Below, in pieces: positions 1 through 7,026 of a stretch of 11,241 nucleotides of DNA; within the stretch, counting starts at the first letter, position 1; every line of letters begins with the position of its first letter. This stretch comes from Ga0077527 sp032128415 (lineage in GTDB: Bacteria > Pseudomonadota > Gammaproteobacteria > Burkholderiales > SG8-41). The translations under genes and the position numbers were made by a program. Location of the stretch: positions 1 to 11,241 of the forward strand of contig JAQBGW010000105.1 of assembly GCA_032128415.1 (NCBI GenBank). Reading direction: 5' to 3'. The notes under the pieces were generated by a model. That model worked only from the letters and a program-made list of their open reading frames with translations. It made no database searches and was not told the DNA's origin.

Positions 1-2
1 CT

Positions 3-1340
3 TTACAGCATGGATTTGGCTTTTTCAGCTAGTTCCTTGGCTTTGGCATAGTTGGCCTTAACCATAGTGTCCCATTCCTGTTCGATATCGGCTTGACGGC
101 CTGTGACTTTGTCAGTCGCTTTCCTGCGGCGTTTCTTGAAGATGGACGCAAATTCCTTCTTACCGGCGGTAGCCTCGTCAACCGGAACCTTCGCGACAAG
201 CGCGCGCGCATCGGCGATCATCTTGGCCGCAGCCGGATTGCTCTTGCCCTTCATAGCTACTTCTGCATCTTGAATGGCCTTGGTGGCAGCAACCAGATCG
301 TCCATACGATAGGTCACCATCACGTCAAACAGAGAATTCACCACGTTGTAACGGTTCTTCGAAAGAGTTAGATCGAATTTCACCGCGGCACCGATGGATT
401 TATCTTTGAATGGATTTGGAAAATCGGCTGGCGCTTTGGCATAGGTCTTCGGATTCACCGGCAGACGGCGAATCTTCGGATCGAGCAGAAGTTCCTGACC
501 TTCAGGTGATACCAAAAATTCAACGAATTCCTCGGCCGCGGCCTGATTGGGCGCATTCTTCACGACGCCAATATTGGCCGGAACCAGGGTGGTCACTTTG
601 GGATAGATAAAATTGACAGGAAATCCCGAAGCCATCGAGGACAGCCCGAAGAAGTCGATCACGATGCCATAACCAAATTGACCGCTGTTCACACCATCGG
701 GAACACCAAAACTGCGTTCCGTGACCGTTTTAAAGTTGCCCGCGATCTCTTTCCATTCAGCCCAACCCGCATCCCAACCCATACCTTGAAGCACCGTTTC
801 CACGGTCAGGTGAGTGGTGCCGGAACGCGACGGGGAGCTCATACCCACATGACCGTGATAGATGGGTGCCTTCAGGTCAGCCCAGCTTTTGGCCACCGGC
901 AGTTTTTTGGCAGCGATATAACGGGTGTTCCACATAATTCCATAACCGGCCGCGGCAAAACCTGTGTAGTAGCCGTCCGGGTCGTTGATGGGAAATGCAC
1001 CGACTTTGTCAGGAATACCTTCGACCTTGGTGACATACTTGACCAGCAAGTCGTTGCCCTTGAGCACTTCGAAAGCATCAGGTGCCGATGCCCAGAACAA
1101 ATCCGAAGTATTGTTAGCGTTCGTTTCCTGAAGGTACTTGATACCGGCAGACGTCGACTTGTTAAGGATCTCAACCTTAAGCCCGGGATTCTTTGCCTCA
1201 AATGCCTTCTTAAAAACAGCCGTCAAATCTTTCGGGAAGGAGGTCACAACCGTAAGCGTCCCTTCCGCAGCCAGTGCGTTGCCTGATACAAGGGTCATGG
1301 CAATCGCCACAACCGCGCCGAGTGTCATAAATTGTTTCAT
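3..1340 (-). CDS. Exported ABC transporter solute-binding protein (AfuA/COG1840-like), long form
   Basis: Periplasmic binding component of an ABC importer, of the iron(III)/small-anion type (extracellular solute-binding protein family 1/6). The first ~25 residues form a Sec signal peptide: MKQ, a hydrophobic stretch, then cleavage near NALA-AEG. The mature start (TLTVVTSFPKD) and the stretch with SDLFWASAPDAF are typical of this fold. At 445 residues it is longer than usual (~330-350). The extra ~100 C-terminal residues are helical and Lys/Ala-rich with a basic cluster (KKRRRK). I chose ATG at 1340 because GGGAG lies about 8 bases upstream; an in-frame TTG at 1346 is less likely. The stop lies two bases from the window edge, so any permease and ATPase genes would be off the left end. 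The substrate is unknown: Fe3+, phosphonate or phosphoglycerate-like ligands are all possible for relatives. Confidence 0.85.
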   Translation of the reverse strand: MKQFMTLGAVVAIAMTLVSGNALAAEGTLTVVTSFPKDLTAVFKKAFEAKNPGLKVEILNKSTSAGIKYLQETNANNTSDLFWASAPDAFEVLKGNDLLVKYVTKVEGIPDKVGAFPINDPDGYYTGFAAAGYGIMWNTRYIAAKKLPVAKSWADLKAPIYHGHVGMSSPSRSGTTHLTVETVLQGMGWDAGWAEWKEIAGNFKTVTERSFGVPDGVNSGQFGYGIVIDFFGLSSMASGFPVNFIYPKVTTLVPANIGVVKNAPNQAAAEEFVEFLVSPEGQELLLDPKIRRLPVNPKTYAKAPADFPNPFKDKSIGAAVKFDLTLSKNRYNVVNSLFDVMVTYRMDDLVAATKAIQDAEVAMKGKSNPAAAKMIADARALVAKVPVDEATAGKKEFASIFKKRRRKATDKVTGRQADIEQEWDTMVKANYAKAKELAEKAKSML

Positions 1341-1431
1341 GATCAAGTCTCCCAGATAGATGGAAGCGCCGACTGGCCTCCCACATTGCGAATTTCCAAC
1401 AGCAATACAATTACACTATGTCAGAAAGTAA

Positions 1432-1460
1432 ATTATAGCGTAACGCTAATATACCCTTGT
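1432..1460 (-). promoter_or_regulatory. Predicted sigma70 promoter for the solute-binding protein gene
   Basis: On the minus strand a perfect TATAAT lies at 1437-1432. A 17-base spacer separates it from a poor -35 hexamer (ACAAGG, 1460-1455). Transcription would start near 1425, giving a leader of roughly 85 bases before the ATG at 1340. A short inverted repeat, TAGCG-TAA-CGCTA (1436-1448), overlaps the upstream edge of the -10 element and could be an operator. The weak -35 suggests a need for activation. This is pattern matching only. Confidence 0.4.
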
Positions 1461-1663
1461 ATTCTGTTTCTGATGCGTTGAGGAGCTGCAATATTCAGCA
1501 GACTAGCGACTGGTTTCCACGCAGGTCTGTCTGAACCGCATGTCAGCGATTAGTCGTGCATCAGCCTCCGGCACCCCCCTGTCCGGCATAGACGGCGGTG
1601 GAGAATTCAATCAGTTATTGTGCAGCAACCGGCGCAGCAGGGATCTGGAATCTTCAGGTGCCC
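1461..1663. other. Intergenic stretch with no gene seen
   Basis: This is the coxE-proximal part of the 323-base gap (1341-1663) between the coxE-like stop and the binding-protein start. I see no ORF with coding character, no tRNA and no convincing T-tailed terminator hairpin after the coxE-like gene. A minus-strand frame of about 20 codons continues to 1611 past the coxE-like stop in another frame, but the protein already ends where its family normally does. Confidence 0.5.
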
Positions 1664-2845
1664 TTAATTTGATCGACTGAGCAAGCGCATGCCACGGTCC
1701 AGCCCGTCGATGGTCAGCGGGAACATGCGATCACCCATCAACTGCCGGGTCATCGCAATCGACTCGTGATAATTCCACACCGCTTCGGGCTGGGGATTCA
1801 ACCAGATGGCGCGTGAATAAACCTGCAGCGTGCGCTGCAGCCACACCGCGCCCGGCTCCTCGTTGCTGTGTTCGACACTGCCACCGGGATAAGTAATTTC
1901 GTACGGGCTCATGGTCGCATCACCCACAAAAATTACTTTGTAATCATGGGGATATTTATGCAGCACGTCCCAGGTGGCCAGGCGCTCGGTGGCGCGGCGG
2001 CGGTTGTCCCTCCACACCCGTTCGTAGAGAAAGTTGTGGAAATAGAAATATTCCAGGTGCTTGAATTCGGTGCGCGTCGCCGAGAATAACTGTTCGCAGA
2101 TACTGACGTGGTCGTCCATCGAGCCGCCGATGTCGAGGAACAGCAATACTTTCACCGCATTGTGCCGTTCGGGCACCATTTTCAGATCCAGCCAGCCGGC
2201 GTTTTTGGCGGTGGAGCGGATGGTGTCATCCATATCCAGTTCTTCCGGCGCCCCGGTGCGCGCAAATTTGCGCAGCTTGCGCAGCGCGACCTTGATGTTG
2301 CGCGTACCGAGTTCAACTGAATCATCAAGATTCCTGAACTCGCGCTGATCCCACACTTTTACCGCGCGGCGGTGGCGCGACTCCTGCTGACCAATGCGGA
2401 TGCCTTCCGGGTTATAGCCGTAGGCACCGAACGGGCTGGTGCCTCCCGTACCGATCCACTTGCTGCCGCCCTGATGCCGGCCCTTTTGCTCTTCGAGGCG
2501 CTTTTTCAGGGTTTCCATCAACTGCTCCCAGCCGCCCAGCGACTGGATCAGCTTTTTCTCTTCCTCGGTCAGATTTTTTTCAATCAGCTTGCGCAGCCAC
2601 TCTTCCGGGATCACCGCGGCTGCGGCGTCGATGCCGACCACGCCCTTGAAATAGGCGGCGAACACCAAATCGTAGCGGTCAAAGAATTTTTCGTCCTTGA
2701 CCAGGCAGGTGCGCGCCAGAAAATAAAAATCCTCGACACTGCCGAATGCGACCTGCTTCTCCAGCGCCTCGATCAGCACCAGAAATTCCTTGATCGACGC
2801 CGGCACCCCGCCCTGGCGCAGCTTCAGGAAAAAATCAATCAGCAC
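1664..2845 (-). CDS. CoxE-like VWA domain protein
   Basis: Partner of MoxR/CoxD-type AAA+ ATPases. In cox (CO dehydrogenase) clusters this pair acts in cytoplasmic maturation of the Mo/Cu enzyme; in other bacteria its client is often unknown. The N-terminal half is helical and charged, and the C-terminal half is a von Willebrand A domain. The metal site reads DIGGS (residues ~238-242 from this start), so the first Ser of canonical DxSxS is Gly; I recall this DxGGS form as common in the subfamily. Other recognisable blocks are FKHLEYFYFHN and the closing DRMFPLTIDGLDRGMR. I prefer GTG at 2845, giving MLIDFF as in relatives, because GGAGG at 2855-2851 is 5 bases upstream. In-frame GTG at 2848 and 2857 are alternatives. 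It is the last gene of a minus-strand operon, 26 bases after the methyltransferase stop. Confidence 0.85.
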   Translation of the reverse strand: MLIDFFLKLRQGGVPASIKEFLVLIEALEKQVAFGSVEDFYFLARTCLVKDEKFFDRYDLVFAAYFKGVVGIDAAAAVIPEEWLRKLIEKNLTEEEKKLIQSLGGWEQLMETLKKRLEEQKGRHQGGSKWIGTGGTSPFGAYGYNPEGIRIGQQESRHRRAVKVWDQREFRNLDDSVELGTRNIKVALRKLRKFARTGAPEELDMDDTIRSTAKNAGWLDLKMVPERHNAVKVLLFLDIGGSMDDHVSICEQLFSATRTEFKHLEYFYFHNFLYERVWRDNRRRATERLATWDVLHKYPHDYKVIFVGDATMSPYEITYPGGSVEHSNEEPGAVWLQRTLQVYSRAIWLNPQPEAVWNYHESIAMTRQLMGDRMFPLTIDGLDRGMRLLSRSN

Positions 2846-2871
2846 CACATCCTCCACCGCCCGCTCATGAA

Positions 2872-3588
2872 TTAACGGCCAATCGCAACGACGTAAGGCT
2901 CACTCATCGGGCGCTTATCAATAACCAGAACACTGTCGTAATAGTGCATGGCGTAAGCCGTACGCGTGAAATCGTCTACACAAAACTCTGGCGGCCCCTT
3001 GGAATACCAGGCATTTAACTGGTCAATCAATCGTTTGGTGTATTCCACGAACGACCCGGATTTCCGGTAGTTCCCGCCAAACGCTTCCCAATACGAGGTG
3101 TGCATGTCTTCGCACAAATAGACGCCGTCGGATGATATGTGCGAGAACAGCTCTTCAAACGTCGCTATTTGCTGGTGCATCATGTGTCCGCCGTCATCAA
3201 TCAGGACGTCGATTCTCGGCAATTCCCGGCGCAATCGCGCAAGAAACTCACGGTCGCCCTGATCCCCAATCAGAATTTTCGTGTCCGTGTCCGAGAAAGC
3301 CATGCAGCGTTCGTTGACGTCTACGCCGTATATCCGGCATCCCGGACCGAAATAATCTCGCCACATTTCAAGCGAACCGCCATCGAACACGCCGATCTCA
3401 AGCACTACCGGTGATCTGCCACGAAATCGCGCAAAATAGCGATGATAAATTTCCAGGTAATGCATCCATTTGACCAGTCGGCGACCGGTGTGTTTTGCAC
3501 ACCAGACACTCAGCGGGTTTTCAGCATTACCCAGGTGGTCCGCCGGGCGCCGGCGTGAAAAGATTTCTTTTAACAGACGAGACAACAT
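2872..3588 (-). CDS. MycE-like metal-dependent SAM O-methyltransferase
   Basis: Class I SAM-dependent methyltransferase, 238 residues, predicted cytoplasmic. The SAM motif EIGVFDGGS is at 64-72 and the ribose-binding acidic end YGVD at 87-90. The segment IDDGGH (130-135) and CED (159-161) place D132, H135, E160 and D161 with the same spacing as the Mg2+ ligands and catalytic base recalled for the macrolide sugar methyltransferase MycE (D275, H278, E303, D304). This is the catalytic domain only; MycE carries an additional N-terminal domain. Relatives often modify sugars of glycans or natural products; the substrate here is unknown. GGGAG precedes the ATG at 3588, starting right after the MoxR stop (12-base gap), so the gene is translationally close to moxR and lies in the same operon. 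Its presence between moxR and coxE is unusual. Confidence 0.8.
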   Translation of the reverse strand: MLSRLLKEIFSRRRPADHLGNAENPLSVWCAKHTGRRLVKWMHYLEIYHRYFARFRGRSPVVLEIGVFDGGSLEMWRDYFGPGCRIYGVDVNERCMAFSDTDTKILIGDQGDREFLARLRRELPRIDVLIDDGGHMMHQQIATFEELFSHISSDGVYLCEDMHTSYWEAFGGNYRKSGSFVEYTKRLIDQLNAWYSKGPPEFCVDDFTRTAYAMHYYDSVLVIDKRPMSEPYVVAIGR

Positions 3589-3600
3589 GAAGTCTGCTCC

Positions 3601-4446
3601 CTATTTCTGGCGCCGCGACATGAATACCAGCCGTTCAAACAAATGCACATCCTGCTCATTCTTGATCAACGCCCCATGCAACGGCGGCACGATCTTGTGC
3701 ATGTCCTGGCTGTAGAGCGCTTCGGGCGGAATATCTTCCGCCATCAGCAGCTTCAGCCAGTCGAGCAATTCCGAAGTCGTCGGTTTTTTCTTCAGTCCCG
3801 GCACTTCACGGATTTCGAAAAAGGCATTCAGTGCCTGGGACAGTAATTTCTTCTTGATGCCGGGAAAATGCACATCGACGATTTTCTCCATGGTCTCCGG
3901 ATCAGGAAAACGGATGTAGTGGAAAAAACAGCGGCGCAAAAAAGCATCCGGTAATTCTTTTTCATTGTTGCTGGTGATGATCACCAGCGGCCGCTGCCTG
4001 GCCTTGATCAATTGCTGGGTTTCATAAACATAGAACTCCATGCGGTCGAGCTCGCGTAACAAGTCATTGGGAAACTCGATGTCCGCTTTATCTACCTCAT
4101 CAATCAGCAGCACCGCCTGTTGATCGGACTCAAAGGCTTTCCACAGCATCCCCTGTACGATGTAGTTGCCGATGTCCTTGACACGCGGATCGCCCAGTTG
4201 CGAATCGCGCAGTCGCGACACCGCGTCGTACTCATAAAGGCCGTGCTGCGCTTTGGTCGTGGACTTGATATGCCACTCATAGAGCGGACGCTTCAGCGCT
4301 TTCGCCACTTCCAGCGCCAGCATGGTCTTGCCGGTGCCCGGTTCGCCCTTGATCAGCAGCGGGCGCTCGAGCGCCAGCGCCGCATTCACCGCCATCATCA
4401 GGTCATCGGTGGCAACATAGTTTTTGGTGCCAGTGAAACGTGACAT
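3601..4446 (-). CDS. MoxR/CoxD-type AAA+ ATPase
   Basis: MoxR-family AAA+ chaperone-like ATPase of 281 residues, normal length for CoxD-like members. Walker A GEPGTGKT is at 34-41, Walker B VLLIDE at 112-117, sensor-1 Asn in ITSNN near 160, and arginine-finger candidates at R171/R172 (FLRRCFF). A helical lid domain follows. Such ATPases work with a VWA protein to remodel or insert metal into a client enzyme; the coxE-like partner is two genes downstream in the same operon. ATG at 4446 has AAAGGA (4458-4453) 6 bases upstream; the ATG at 4450 is out of frame. The gap to the preceding MocA-like gene is 24 bases. The family call is firm; the client enzyme cannot be read from this window. Confidence 0.92.
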   Translation of the reverse strand: MSRFTGTKNYVATDDLMMAVNAALALERPLLIKGEPGTGKTMLALEVAKALKRPLYEWHIKSTTKAQHGLYEYDAVSRLRDSQLGDPRVKDIGNYIVQGMLWKAFESDQQAVLLIDEVDKADIEFPNDLLRELDRMEFYVYETQQLIKARQRPLVIITSNNEKELPDAFLRRCFFHYIRFPDPETMEKIVDVHFPGIKKKLLSQALNAFFEIREVPGLKKKPTTSELLDWLKLLMAEDIPPEALYSQDMHKIVPPLHGALIKNEQDVHLFERLVFMSRRQK

Positions 4447-4470
4447 ACATTATCCTTTAAAATCAATATC

Positions 4471-5058
4471 TTATACTGTTTTTTCCAGATCGCTGCGGCG
4501 ATCGATGTCGAGCAGCACGCCCGGATCGTCGCACTCGATCAACCGCACCAGCGCCTGATTGCGTTGCACCACAGGACGCGCACCGCTGTCGCCGATCAGT
4601 CCCTGCAAATCATGCCGGAAGCGTTTGCTGAAACCTACCGGATGGCCGCGATCACCCTGATACTCGGGCGCGGCGATTTCTGCGCCGGCAGCCAGTGCCT
4701 GCACTACGCGTGCAATCGTGTCGGGTTTGATGCGCGGCATGTCGGCGAGCGCCACGATCCAGCCGCCCGCATCTTTGGTCATCGCTACACCATGCCCGAG
4801 ACTCACGCCCATCCCACGTGCCGCATCCGCGCATATCGTCACCTGGCAGCCTTCCTGCTCCAGCAAATCGTACATCGGGAAATCGCCAGGCCGCACGACC
4901 GCTACCACCTCCAGCCCCGCAGCGATCAGATTACGCGCTGCGTGCGCGGCAATCGCCAAGCCGTCCTCCAGTGGATGCAGCAGCTTGCCGCCGCCAAAAC
5001 GCGAGCCGGCGCCGGCCGCCAGCAAGATTGCTACAGGAGGTTTGTCGGATTGAGCCAT
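4471..5058 (-). CDS. MocA-like nucleotidyltransferase (probable Mo-cofactor cytidylyltransferase)
   Basis: MobA-like NTP transferase domain protein of 195 residues. The N-terminal nucleotide loop LAAGAGSRFGGGK (13-25) has the LAAG form associated with CTP-using MocA rather than LAGG of GTP-using MobA. ALADMP (103-108) carries the metal-binding Asp, and GDRGHPVGF (135-143) is the conserved GHP block of MocA relatives. MocA converts molybdopterin-Mo to the cytosine dinucleotide form used by xanthine-dehydrogenase and CO-dehydrogenase type enzymes. The neighbouring MoxR and CoxE-like genes fit that role. ATG at 5058 begins MAQSDKPPVAILL, right for the family, but has no good ribosome binding site; in-frame ATGs at 5088 and 5097 would add unconserved residues. 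It is the first gene of the minus-strand block, divergent from hyi. Other NTP_transf_3 functions cannot be excluded. Confidence 0.75.
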   Translation of the reverse strand: MAQSDKPPVAILLAAGAGSRFGGGKLLHPLEDGLAIAAHAARNLIAAGLEVVAVVRPGDFPMYDLLEQEGCQVTICADAARGMGVSLGHGVAMTKDAGGWIVALADMPRIKPDTIARVVQALAAGAEIAAPEYQGDRGHPVGFSKRFRHDLQGLIGDSGARPVVQRNQALVRLIECDDPGVLLDIDRRSDLEKTV

Positions 5059-5109
5059 GACCGTGATTATAATGGCCGACTCCTCCATCCCTAGCATCGG
5101 ATTACTGCC
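5059..5109. promoter_or_regulatory. Short divergent promoter region with shared TATAAT palindrome
   Basis: Only 51 bases separate the MocA-like start (5058, minus) from the hyi start (5110, plus). The octamer ATTATAAT (5066-5073) is its own reverse complement and therefore offers TATAAT on both strands. No convincing -35 hexamer was seen at the right distance on either side. If used on the minus strand it would start a transcript at or next to the MocA-like ATG, meaning a near-leaderless mRNA. Confidence 0.35.
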
Positions 5110-5895
<786 letters not shown>

Positions 5896-5944
5896 CGACG
5901 CCCGGCACACCACACACAATGTCCCGCCAGCATTACCCAAAAAA

Positions 5945-5959
5945 ATCAATCTGATTGAT
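5945..5959. promoter_or_regulatory. Perfect 15-base palindrome, possible operator
   Basis: ATCAATC-T-GATTGAT is a perfect 7-base-arm palindrome in the 116-base gap between hyi and the TRAP binding-protein gene. It contains T-N11-A (5946-5958), the shape of a LysR-type regulator box. It lies about 50 bases before the start codon at 6012. No regulator gene is in the window and no clear promoter hexamers follow, so an operator role is inference. Confidence 0.35.
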
Positions 5960-6011
5960 CACGCTGTCCAATCACGCCGTCCATCTTGCAAGACAACCCG
6001 AAGGAGAAGTC

Positions 6012-6956
6012 ATGAAAGCATCGCATATCGCAACTGTATTGGGCCTCGCTGTGGCTGCCACATTTGCCGGCACCGTCAGCGCGCAGCAACTTAAAATGAT
6101 GACCGGCCCGCAGGGCGGCTCGTGGTACCCGCTGGGCGGCGCCATCCAGGGCATTATTGAAAAGAACGTACCCGGCACCAGCATGCAGGTACTGCCCGGC
6201 GCCGGCATCTCCAATGTGCTCGGCGTCAACGCCGGCAAGGCCGAGCTCGGCTTCGGTAACGCGGTGTCGTCCGTTGACGGCATCAACGGCAAGGCGCCGT
6301 TCAAAGGCAAACAGGACAACGTGTGCCAGATCGCCACGCTCTACTTCCAGTATTTCCACGCCGTGGCGCTGGCCGACGCCGGCATCAAGACCGTGGGTGA
6401 CGCCAAGGGCAAGGTGCTGACCACCCAGCAGAAAGGCAATACCGGCGAGCAGATGGCACGCAACGCGCTGGAAGTCTACGGCCTCAGCTACGATTCAATG
6501 TCCAAGGTGAACCACAGCAACTACACCGACTCGGTATCGCAACTCAAAGACGGCCACGCCCAGGTGTTCATGCTGATCACCACCGTACCGGCTTCGTCAG
6601 TGATGGACCTCGCCTCTGCCCGTGACATCCGCGTGCTCGAATTCCCCGACGACAAGTTCAAGGCCTTGCAAAAAATCAACAAGGGCTACGACAAGCGCAT
6701 TATCAAGGCCGGCAGCTACCCCAAGCAGGATAAGGATGTGCAGACCATCGGCACCTGGACGCATCTGATCGCCAGCTGCAAGCTGCCCGAGAAACTGGTC
6801 TACGACATCACCAAGGCGCTCGCCACCAATGTCGAAAACCTCGGCAACGTCGTCAACGCTGTCAAAGGCCTGACGGTCAAGGACATGGCCACTGACGTCG
6901 GCGTGCCCTACCATCCGGGCGCCAAGAAGTACTATCAAGAAGCCAAGGCAATGTAA
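6012..6956 (+). CDS. TAXI-family TRAP transporter solute-binding protein
   Basis: Periplasmic binding subunit of a TRAP transporter, TAXI class, 314 residues. A signal peptide covers residues 1-24 (MKAS, a hydrophobic core, then VSA-QQ). The mature N-terminus TGPQGGSWYPLGGAI is the characteristic TAXI opening, and the protein ends with the usual PYHPGAKKYYQE-type tail. The start at 6012 is chosen because AAGGAGAAG lies directly upstream and it gives a clean signal peptide; an upstream in-frame start at 5955 does not. The gene is followed by a fused TRAP permease, confirming the system. Characterised TAXI proteins bind glutamate or 2-oxoacids, but most are unassigned. The position between hyi and glxR suggests a small hydroxy- or oxo-acid ligand. 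Confidence 0.9.
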   Translation: MKASHIATVLGLAVAATFAGTVSAQQLKMMTGPQGGSWYPLGGAIQGIIEKNVPGTSMQVLPGAGISNVLGVNAGKAELGFGNAVSSVDGINGKAPFKGKQDNVCQIATLYFQYFHAVALADAGIKTVGDAKGKVLTTQQKGNTGEQMARNALEVYGLSYDSMSKVNHSNYTDSVSQLKDGHAQVFMLITTVPASSVMDLASARDIRVLEFPDDKFKALQKINKGYDKRIIKAGSYPKQDKDVQTIGTWTHLIASCKLPEKLVYDITKALATNVENLGNVVNAVKGLTVKDMATDVGVPYHPGAKKYYQEAKAM

Positions 6957-6967
6957 GTGCGTCACCG

Positions 6968-7009
6968 AAGCGGCGGCGCGAATGTTGATTCGTGCCGCCG
7001 CTTTTTTTT
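6968..7009 (+). terminator. Strong intrinsic terminator between TRAP binding protein and permease genes
   Basis: A near-perfect hairpin lies 12 bases after the binding-protein stop. Left arm 6969-6983 (AGCGGCGGCGCGAAT) pairs with right arm 6988-7002 through one G-T wobble, around a GTTG tetraloop. Eight T residues follow (7002-7009). The permease start is only 18 bases beyond the T-tract, leaving no room for a separate promoter, so permease expression must depend on read-through. This is a common way to make binding protein in excess over permease. Confidence 0.85.
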
Positions 7010-7026
7010 GACCGGAGTCCGCTGAA

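Noticed and set aside
678..1286. 202-codon plus-strand frame opposite the solute-binding protein
   Set aside because: It is antisense to a gene with a clear signal peptide and family motifs, and has no recognisable domain.
1611..1663. Out-of-frame continuation past the coxE-like stop, as if a frameshift had cut the protein
   Set aside because: The protein already ends at the position usual for its family, so no lost C-terminus needs explaining.
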